From: Povalibacter uvarum
GTDB lineage: Bacteria; Pseudomonadota; Gammaproteobacteria; Steroidobacterales; Steroidobacteraceae
Length of the DNA: 64,000 nt
NCBI RefSeq assembly: GCF_014202975.1
Contig: NZ_JACHHZ010000006.1
Span: forward strand, 186,001 to 250,000
Direction: 5' to 3'
Shown here: piece by piece, positions 25,410 to 32,332 of the stretch
How positions within the stretch are numbered: the stretch's first letter is position 1
Layout: each line of letters begins with the position of its first letter
Program-made: the position numbers and the translations under genes
Notes under the pieces: model-generated
The model's input: the letters and a program-made list of their open reading frames with translations, nothing else
Database searches by the model: none
Told to the model about the DNA's origin: nothing

Positions 25410-27013
25410 TGAATGGATGGCGTAACCGGATCCGCACTGCGTAGTGCATCCGTGCGGTTCGCACTCGTCCTGGCAGGTGACATGAGTTCGCTTTCGAGCT
25501 CTTCGAGCGTGCGACCCTTCGTTTCGGGAACGACGAACAGCACGAACAGGAACGCCGCGGAAGCAAAGAGACCGAAGATCAGGAAGGTCCCCGCCGACCC
25601 GAAGGTCGACAGCTCCCATGGAAAGATGAAGGTGACGCTGGCGCTCACGAGCGCGTTGAAGAAGCCGGCGACGGAAATCGCCGCCGCGCGCTGCTCGTTC
25701 GGGAAGATCTCCGACAACAACACCCACATGACCGGCCCGAGCGAAATGGCGAACGACGCCACGAAGCCGATGATGGCGATCAGCACCAGCTTCGCGTTCA
25801 TCGTCAGCGCCGCCGAAATGAACGACTGGCGGTGCGACTGGACCTGTTCCGCGCCGACTGCACCCGTGACAGCCGCGACGTAGGCACGCTCGGAGTCATA
25901 CGAAGTGCCGTCGAGTGTGCGAAGTTGCATGGCCAGCGAATCCGGAACGCCCGCCTTCTGCACGGCTGCGACGGTGTTTGCGTTGACTTGATACGTCGCA
26001 CTGTTGAACGCCGCGCTGATCGTCAGCAGCGAAAGCGCCATACCGGCCACACCAATGGCGAGAAGCGGCTTGCGGCCCAGTTTGTCGATGAGCCAGATCG
26101 CCACGAACGTCATGCCGACGTTCACGAGACCGACGAGCACGGCCTGACGGAAAGCATCGTCCACGCCGCCGCCCGCTTGCGCGAAGATCGTCGGCAGGTA
26201 ATAGAAGATCGCGTTGATGCCCGTGATCTGCTGGAAGAACGCCAGCCCCAGCGCGATCACCATGATGAACCGCATGCGGCTGTCGAGCAGCCCGCGGAAT
26301 CCCCGCGATACCGGCTTCGCAACGAGGCTCTGGCGAATCCGCTGCAGACTCGCCTGCGCCTGATCCGTGCCAGCAACTCGCGACAACACCTGCAGCGCCT
26401 GTTCGTCACGGCCCTTCAGCAGTAACCAACGCGGGCTTTCCGGCACGAACAGCAACAGCGCGAAATAGGCGATCGCCGGCAAAGTCTGCACGCCCAGCAT
26501 CCAGCGCCAGTTGTGATCGCCGACGCCGAGAAGGAAGTAGTTGGAGAAGAATGACGCGGAAATACCGATCACGATCATCAACTGATTGAGCGAGACGAGG
26601 CTGCCGCGCTTCTCGGCCGGCGAGATTTCCGCGATGTACATGGGCGCGATGAGGATTGCGCCACCCACCGCCAGGCCGCCGACGATGCGCGCAATGACGA
26701 AACCGGTGAAGGTGGTCGCCGTCGCAGCCAGCACGGAAGACACGACGAACAACAGCGCGGTGCCCAGCAGCACTCGGCGCCGACCGAAGCGATCGCTGAG
26801 CGGGCCTGCGATCGCATTGCCGGCCATCGCACCCCAGCCGAGGCTGCTGACGGCCCAGCCGAGCTTCAGGTCGCCTGCCGTTCCCGTGAGACTGAAGTAG
26901 TCGCGGATGAACGGCACGACGCCGGAGATGACCGTGGCATCGAAGCCGAGCAGAAAGCCGCCGATGGCGACCGTCAGCGCGACGAATGCAATGTTGAGCC
27001 TGCCCTGGGCCAT
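25406..27013 (-). CDS. MFS sugar:proton symporter (sugar porter family)
   Basis: 535 residues with 12 predicted transmembrane helices. Sugar-porter signatures are present: GPLSDRFGRRRVL between helices 2 and 3, PESPRWLLLKGR before the central loop, and PETKGRTLEELE at the end of helix 12. An enlarged loop near residues 330-400 separates the C-terminal helices. The ATG at 27013 is preferred over a TTG at 27049. It sits in the inner membrane and probably imports a beta-glucosyl disaccharide or glucose for the coupled GH1 enzyme. The leader carries a promoter and LacI-type operator. Confidence 0.88.
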   Translation of the reverse strand: MAQGRLNIAFVALTVAIGGFLLGFDATVISGVVPFIRDYFSLTGTAGDLKLGWAVSSLGWGAMAGNAIAGPLSDRFGRRRVLLGTALLFVVSSVLAATATTFTGFVIARIVGGLAVGGAILIAPMYIAEISPAEKRGSLVSLNQLMIVIGISASFFSNYFLLGVGDHNWRWMLGVQTLPAIAYFALLLFVPESPRWLLLKGRDEQALQVLSRVAGTDQAQASLQRIRQSLVAKPVSRGFRGLLDSRMRFIMVIALGLAFFQQITGINAIFYYLPTIFAQAGGGVDDAFRQAVLVGLVNVGMTFVAIWLIDKLGRKPLLAIGVAGMALSLLTISAAFNSATYQVNANTVAAVQKAGVPDSLAMQLRTLDGTSYDSERAYVAAVTGAVGAEQVQSHRQSFISAALTMNAKLVLIAIIGFVASFAISLGPVMWVLLSEIFPNEQRAAAISVAGFFNALVSASVTFIFPWELSTFGSAGTFLIFGLFASAAFLFVLFVVPETKGRTLEELESELMSPARTSANRTDALRSADPVTPSIQ

Positions 27014-27095
27014 GCGCGGATGATTCTTTACTTTCGGTTGTTGTCGCAACGGCGCTTCAGCCGCACCCCTGCTGCGACCGGCTGGAATCCAGCGA

Positions 27096-27109
27096 TGAAA
27101 GCGCTTACA
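27096..27109. promoter_or_regulatory. LacI-type operator, MFS/GH1 promoter
   Basis: TGAAAGCGCTTACA differs by one base from the perfect palindrome at 35551-35564. It begins four bases downstream of the -10 element of the minus-strand promoter, a position fit for repression. The likely regulator is the LacI-family protein encoded at 43597. Confidence 0.75.
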
Positions 27110-27112
27110 CGG

Positions 27113-27141
27113 AGTATTGGCAGATCAACGGGGAGTGTCAA
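27113..27141 (-). promoter_or_regulatory. Sigma-70 promoter for the MFS/GH1 operon
   Basis: Read on the minus strand: TTGACA (27141-27136), a 17-base spacer, then AATACT (27118-27113), followed three bases later by the LacI-type operator. The transcript would start inside the operator, about 90 bases ahead of the MFS start codon. Confidence 0.7.
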
Positions 27142-27177
27142 GCCAGACGCCGGAGCATTGTCACATCGGCCGCAAGG

Positions 27178-27513
27178 TCACGTCGGGGTTTCCAGCGCGT
27201 TCAGCTCGCCGCGCGCCCGCGCTTCGCGGCCGTAGACCCACTCGAAGACCGGGGAAGCCATGAGGGTGGTAACGATTGCCATGAGCACCAGCATCGAAAA
27301 AAGCGCGGGTCCGATGACGCCGGCCTGCAGTCCGATATTGATGATGATGAGCTCCATCAATCCGCGTGAATTCATCAGGGTCCCCATGCCGAGCGCCGTG
27401 CGGTTGTCCTGACCGCAAAGTCTTGCCGCGGCCCAGCATGCGCCGAATTTCGCGAAGATCGATGCCGCGAGAATCGCCATCGCGACGAACAGCAGCTGCG
27501 GATCGCTGACGAT
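27178..27513 (-). pseudogene. CPA2 cation:proton antiporter, C-terminal remnant
   Basis: About 110 codons that match only the end of the membrane domain of Kef/CPA2-type antiporters: SDPQLLFVAMAILAASIFAKFG, GMGTLMNSRGLMELIIINIGL, then GVIGPALFSMLVLMAIVTTLM. The upstream frame breaks down and meets a stop at 27544-27546; the first three-quarters of the protein is missing. It is probably a deletion remnant and is wedged between the MFS promoter and the halogenase gene. Confidence 0.65.
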
Positions 27514-27624
27514 GGTGCACCGCGCGGCATGGCGGCGGGCGTCTTATAGAGGACGCGTCGTGACGCGCTCAATTGCCGGCCGATTGATTCTCGCTATCGC
27601 GAAAGGCCCCCAGGCCCTGGCTCT

Positions 27625-29118
27625 TCAGCGATTCTGCGCGGAGAGGAATTCCTCATGGGTCGGCAGGTGCGACACCATGCCCTGGATGGCTGCCTTCGCG
27701 GTTTTCAACGCCCCCGCGATTCGGGCGTAGTCGACGTTCTCGACTCGCGGGCAATAGTGGCTGGGCTGGATTCCCATACCTTCGAAGATCGATTGCCAGC
27801 TCGTGTTGCGAAACAGCGGGTCCGTCCCATCACGCAATGCGCCGTGGCGCTTGAACAGTTCGATGCGCTCCTGCAGCGAGTCCGGCAATTCGATCTGGCT
27901 GCACCATTGCCAGAACGGCGAGTCATCGCGCGCCGTTGCGGCGTAGTGCAGCAACACGAAGTCCCGCACTTCCTCGAAGTCTCCGGTCATTCGACGGTTG
28001 TACTCACGCACGAGAGCGAGATCGCAGTCGCGGTCCGGGAAATACCGCAGGAAGAAGTCGATGCCGCGAGCGATGAGATGAATCGACGTCGCTTCCAGCG
28101 GCTCGAGGAATCCTGCCGCCAGCCCCAGCGACAGGCAATTGTGTTTCCAGAGCTCACGCCGGTGACCCGTGACGAATGGAATGATCCGCGGCTCGTCGAC
28201 GACGGGACCATCGAGACCGCGGATCAGCGTCGCCTTCGCGGTCGAGTCGCTGCAGAACTGGCTCGAGTAGACGTAGCCATTGCCGACGCGTTGCTGCAGC
28301 GGGATTCGCCAGCTCCAGCCAGACGATTGCGCCGTCGCTCGCGTGTACGGCAACAGCGGCCCGCGTCCTTCGCTGCGCATCGCCACCGCGCGATCGCACG
28401 GAAGATAGTTCGACCAGTCGATGTGCTCGACCGCGAGCGCCTTGCCGATCAGCAACGCCTTGAAGCCGGTGCAGTCGATGAAGAAATCACCCCGGATCTC
28501 GCGGCCGTCCTCGAGCACGACCGATTCGATGAACCCGCTCTCGCGCTGCTTCACGCTGGTGACCTTCCCTTCCGTGCGCACCAGGCCACGGGACTGGGAG
28601 TAGTCACGCAGATAACGGGCAACGAGCGTGGCATCGACATGAAGCGCGTAGTTCGCGCCGCCGATCGGCGTGTTAGGCACCTTCGCGGGTGGGAAAAAGC
28701 GGCCGCTGTCCGCCATGACACTGCATGGCGAGAAATCCATGAGCGACGACGTATCGCCCTGCGCGCGCGCCCTGAGCCAGCACTGGTAGAAATCGTGCCC
28801 ACCGATCGGCTGACCGATCACACCGAAGGGATGGAAATACGACTTCGCCCGCTGGTGCCAGCCGACGAACTGGATCCCGAGCTTGTAGGTGGCGTCGGTC
28901 GCGCGAATGAATTCCTTCTCGTCGATCCCGAGCCGTTGAATCAGACCCACGAACGGCGGCACCGTGGACTCGCCGACGCCGATCGTGCCGATCTCCTCGG
29001 ATTCGATCAGCTCGATTTCACACAGCTCGCGCTTCAGGTGACGGCTCAGCATCGCGCCCGCGAGCCACCCGGAAGTACCACCGCCGATGATCACGATTCG
29101 GGAAAGAGGTTTCATCAC
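27625..29118 (-). CDS. Flavin-dependent halogenase (tryptophan halogenase family)
   Basis: 497 residues, PF04820-type. The FAD motif GGGTSG (12-17), catalytic Lys79 (same number as PrnA) in TYKLGIQFVGW, the WSWRIP motif (268-273), which is the WxWxIP signature that blocks monooxygenation, and the active-site Glu342 in FLEPLEATSIH are all present. It is therefore likely competent to make HOCl/HOBr at FAD and halogenate an electron-rich substrate via a Lys chloramine. No flavin reductase is nearby. GTG at 29118 and ATG at 29115 are alternative starts; both overlap the LysR stop (GTGATG), so the gene is translationally coupled to that regulator. The substrate is unknown. Confidence 0.85.
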   Translation of the reverse strand: MMKPLSRIVIIGGGTSGWLAGAMLSRHLKRELCEIELIESEEIGTIGVGESTVPPFVGLIQRLGIDEKEFIRATDATYKLGIQFVGWHQRAKSYFHPFGVIGQPIGGHDFYQCWLRARAQGDTSSLMDFSPCSVMADSGRFFPPAKVPNTPIGGANYALHVDATLVARYLRDYSQSRGLVRTEGKVTSVKQRESGFIESVVLEDGREIRGDFFIDCTGFKALLIGKALAVEHIDWSNYLPCDRAVAMRSEGRGPLLPYTRATAQSSGWSWRIPLQQRVGNGYVYSSQFCSDSTAKATLIRGLDGPVVDEPRIIPFVTGHRRELWKHNCLSLGLAAGFLEPLEATSIHLIARGIDFFLRYFPDRDCDLALVREYNRRMTGDFEEVRDFVLLHYAATARDDSPFWQWCSQIELPDSLQERIELFKRHGALRDGTDPLFRNTSWQSIFEGMGIQPSHYCPRVENVDYARIAGALKTAKAAIQGMVSHLPTHEEFLSAQNR

Positions 29119-30080
29119 CAGTCTCGATTCTCGAGGAGCACGCCGGGCGATCCGGTCTCGCGCATCGTGTTGTAGTTCCAGTAGGCCGCGCTGCTCGCCT
29201 GGATTGCACGACGCAACAGATCGATCGCCTTGTGCCTGGGAAAGCTGACTCGCCAGGCGAGCACGAGCGTACGCCTCGGCGCGGGTTCCTGAAATGGCCG
29301 GCTCACGAGAATCTGCGGCGCATAGAGGGGCAGGCTGGCCGCGGTCTGCGGAAGGATCGTCACCCCCAGCCGCGAAGCGACCATATGACGTAACGTCTCC
29401 AGGGTGCTGCCGCTGACGCCGCTTCGCACCAATTCACCTTGCGGCCGCAGATGCGGAAATGCGTCCAGCACCTGCTCGCGAAACGGATCGCCCTCGCCAA
29501 GCAACAGCACCTCGACGGGATCGAGGTCCGTCGGTGCGATAGCGGTCTTCGCCGCGAGCGGATGACTCGGCGGCAACAGCAGAACGAATGGTTCTTCGAA
29601 CAACGTCTGCGCAACGATATCGGGCTCATTGAAGGGCGCAGCGACCAGAATCGCGTCGAGCTCGCCGCCGCGCAGCTTCGCGGTGAGTACCGGCAGCTTG
29701 TCTTCCTCGACGTACAGAGAAAGATGATTCGCCGACTGCTGCAGCAGCGGGATGAATTGCGGCAACAGATACGGACCGATCGTGCCCAGCGTGCCCAATG
29801 CGAGCGGCCCTTCGAGCTGATCCTTGTCGGCAGCCGCGACATCCTTGATCGCCGCCGCTTGCTCGAGCACACCGCTCGCCATGGCGACGACGCGCTGACC
29901 GATCGGCGTCGTCAGCACGCCTTGTTTGCCGCGCTCGAACAGCGACACGCCCAGCTCGTCCTCGAGCTTCTTGATGGCAACGCTGAGCGTCGGCTGGCTG
30001 ACATTGCATTGCTCGGCCGCGCGCCCGAAGTGCTGTTCGCGGGCAAGCGTGACGATGTATCTGAGCTCAGTCAGCGTCAC
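29115..30080 (-). CDS. LysR-family regulator, OxyR-like but lacking the redox cysteines
   Basis: 321 residues. A winged helix (1-60, LAREQHFGRAAEQCNVSQPTLSVAIKKLE) precedes a periplasmic-binding-like effector domain. The overall sequence is OxyR-like, but the peroxide loop reads LLGEGDPFREQVLDAF: positions equivalent to E. coli OxyR Cys199 and Cys208 are Pro199 and Phe208, and Cys25 is the only cysteine seen. It therefore cannot use the OxyR disulfide switch. GTG start at 30080. It overlaps the downstream halogenase gene, which suggests that it controls it. The ligand is unknown. Confidence 0.85.
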   Translation of the reverse strand: MTLTELRYIVTLAREQHFGRAAEQCNVSQPTLSVAIKKLEDELGVSLFERGKQGVLTTPIGQRVVAMASGVLEQAAAIKDVAAADKDQLEGPLALGTLGTIGPYLLPQFIPLLQQSANHLSLYVEEDKLPVLTAKLRGGELDAILVAAPFNEPDIVAQTLFEEPFVLLLPPSHPLAAKTAIAPTDLDPVEVLLLGEGDPFREQVLDAFPHLRPQGELVRSGVSGSTLETLRHMVASRLGVTILPQTAASLPLYAPQILVSRPFQEPAPRRTLVLAWRVSFPRHKAIDLLRRAIQASSAAYWNYNTMRETGSPGVLLENRDW

Positions 30081-30154
30081 GCTCGCGGATCCTCTGATGC
30101 TTTCGCTATGCTCGGCACAGCCCGATTCCCGATCTGCGTTACAGGACGACGTTC

Positions 30155-30976
30155 ATGGTGCGACAACTCCTCATCCTGGCCACCCTGGGCCTGATCGGCT
30201 CCACGACCGTGGCGCTTGCAGAGGATAAGCCTTTCTCCTGGCCGCGCGGAGCGAAAGCCGCTGTAAGTCTTGCGTATGACGATGCGGCGCCGTCGCAGCT
30301 GGACCATGCAATCCCGACCCTCGATCGGTACGGGCTGAAAGGCAGCTTCTACCTGACCCTGGGCAATGACACGATCGCAAAACGCCTGCCGGAATGGCGT
30401 GCGGCCGCAGCCAACGGCCACGAACTCGCGAATCACACGCTGTTCCATCAATGCTCGCGCTCCGTCCCGGGGCATGAATGGGTCGTTGCCGACAACGACC
30501 TGGACACGATCAGTGTCGGGCAACTGGCCGCGCAGATCCGGCTCGCCAACACCATGCTGCACGCGATCGACGGGCGAACAGAACGCACGTACACCGTTCC
30601 GTGCGGCGATCTCAAGGCGGCTGGAGAGCTCTATCTTCCCGCGGTGCGCAGCGAGTTCGTCGCGATCAAGTCCGGTGCCGGCGCAGTCACTCCTGACATG
30701 CGAACGGTCGATCCGTACTCGGTTCCGGTCGGGACACCGTCGAACGTGACCGGCGAACAACTCATCGCCATCGTCACGGAAGCTGCGGCGAGGGGCACGA
30801 TGGCCAACTTCACCTTTCACGGCGTGGGCGGGGATCACCTCGCGGTTTCCGCGGAGGCCCATGCGCAACTCGTTCAGTATTTGGCGAAGCACAAGGACAT
30901 CTACTGGACGGATACGTTTCTCAACATCATGACGTACGTGAAGCAGGAGCAGGCTCGCGTGCGGACGGGACGCTGA
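30155..30976 (+). CDS. Secreted polysaccharide deacetylase-family protein (NodB/CE4-like)
   Basis: 273 residues. A signal peptide (1-22, ending ALA-ED) precedes a NodB-type barrel. Visible motifs are the first block LAYDDAAPSQLDHAIP (metal Asp-Asp), HELANHTLFHQC (His-x3-His metal ligands) and the late FTFHGVGGDHL. It is divergent from the LysR gene and its stop faces the GH17 gene stop. Members remove acetyl groups from polysaccharides or peptidoglycan in the periplasm, and some act on non-sugar amides. The location beside beta-glucan enzymes suggests a carbohydrate role, but this is inference. Confidence 0.8.
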   Translation: MVRQLLILATLGLIGSTTVALAEDKPFSWPRGAKAAVSLAYDDAAPSQLDHAIPTLDRYGLKGSFYLTLGNDTIAKRLPEWRAAAANGHELANHTLFHQCSRSVPGHEWVVADNDLDTISVGQLAAQIRLANTMLHAIDGRTERTYTVPCGDLKAAGELYLPAVRSEFVAIKSGAGAVTPDMRTVDPYSVPVGTPSNVTGEQLIAIVTEAAARGTMANFTFHGVGGDHLAVSAEAHAQLVQYLAKHKDIYWTDTFLNIMTYVKQEQARVRTGR

Positions 30977-30982
30977 GCAGCA

Positions 30983-32332
30983 TCACCGCTCCACCTTGCG
31001 CGACGCGACAGCCGTCGCTTCCACTTCCGCGGGAATCGCAGGACTCCCCTCCTCCACGATCGGCACGCGATACGCCACCGGCAGCACAAAGCCCGCGATT
31101 CGCGTCGCCGCCTCGTCGCCGTTACCGGTTGTGATGTCCGCGCTCCATGTACCGTCGATACCCGGATAAATCGTCGGCGACGTGTAGGACGGCTTGGGGT
31201 ACCACAGACCCTCCGCCTGGATGTAGATCGCGACGCGATACAGCGCGGGATCCACACCCGTCACCTGCCCGCGCAGATCTTCTGTCGAACCCAGTACCGG
31301 CATCGAGGTGAATTGCAATTGCGCCGGCCCCGCCCCGCCGGGGATCTGTCGACTCCAGGTATCCGCGGCATTCGTTCCGTCGAACCCGGCGTTCATGCCG
31401 GTTTTCATGTTGCCCGACGAGTCGAGCACACCCCAGTGAGGACCTTGCGATCCCTCATCCGTCTTCCACGCTTCGTTGAAAGCTTCGAAGTAGAAGTACT
31501 CCACCTGCTTTGTCCGCGCCCACGAAACGAAGCTGTCGAAATAGTTTGCCGCGTTCGTTGCAGATGGAATCGCTCCGCCGCGCTGCGCGCCGGCAGTCGG
31601 CCAGCCGGTCTCGCTCACGACAACCTTCTTTGGATGAACCGCCGCCTGCAGTCGCGTGAAGATGAAATCGAAATGTCGCATCGACTGCTCGATGGGCACG
31701 CCATCGAAGTACGGGTAGATGTTCGCAAAGGCCACATCCACCTCATCGACGACGTCCGGATGCGCCAGCAACTGATACGCCGTGTCGGCATATCCGAGTT
31801 GAATGCGTGCGGGCAGCGTTTGCCTCACATCGCGGATCTGGGAGATGAGCGCATCCTCGGACAAGTCGGCGCGCTCGAGCACTTCCGAGCCGGCAATCAC
31901 GACATCGCCCGTATCGCCGGCCAGCGCCGCGGTGATCAGACCGTTCTTCTCGCGTTCATTCTGAGCAGCGTCACGGGAGAAAAACGCGCCGACGGTGATG
32001 CCGACACCGAGATTGCGCGCAACTCGCCCGGCGTTCTCGAGCCCATGAGTCATCGAATACGTACGCACGGAGTTCGTCATCGGCGCGACCACCTGCATGC
32101 GCGCGGTCAACTGGCTCTCGCTGATCACGATGCCCTGATTCGGGCTCTGGCCATCGAGATATGGCCCAAAGTTGAGCCCAGTTACTTTCTCGACGATGCG
32201 CGGCGGAGTCTGCGGAGGCGGCGACGAGCCTCCGGGCGGCGCAGCGTCACCGCCACCTCCGCCGCCACCCGAGCAAGCCGACAGCATGAGCGCCTGGATG
32301 CAGACACCAGCGATGAAGACGGACCGCATCAC
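30983..32332 (-). CDS. GH17 beta-1,3-glucanase-like lipoprotein
   Basis: 449 residues. A lipoprotein signal with LSAC lipobox (Cys20) and a Gly/Pro-rich linker (21-44) precede a GH17 TIM barrel. The family catalytic residues are visible: acid/base Glu150 in IAGSEVL and nucleophile Glu241 in VVSETGWPTAG, together with GLNFGPYLDGQ and NIYPYFDG. A C-terminal beta-rich region (about 330-449) follows. GH17 cleaves beta-1,3-glucans such as laminarin. The start (GTG 32332 or ATG 32329) overlaps the GH55-like stop, so the two are coupled. It is probably anchored in the outer or inner membrane facing the periplasm. Confidence 0.87.
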   Translation of the reverse strand: MMRSVFIAGVCIQALMLSACSGGGGGGGDAAPPGGSSPPPQTPPRIVEKVTGLNFGPYLDGQSPNQGIVISESQLTARMQVVAPMTNSVRTYSMTHGLENAGRVARNLGVGITVGAFFSRDAAQNEREKNGLITAALAGDTGDVVIAGSEVLERADLSEDALISQIRDVRQTLPARIQLGYADTAYQLLAHPDVVDEVDVAFANIYPYFDGVPIEQSMRHFDFIFTRLQAAVHPKKVVVSETGWPTAGAQRGGAIPSATNAANYFDSFVSWARTKQVEYFYFEAFNEAWKTDEGSQGPHWGVLDSSGNMKTGMNAGFDGTNAADTWSRQIPGGAGPAQLQFTSMPVLGSTEDLRGQVTGVDPALYRVAIYIQAEGLWYPKPSYTSPTIYPGIDGTWSADITTGNGDEAATRIAGFVLPVAYRVPIVEEGSPAIPAEVEATAVASRKVER

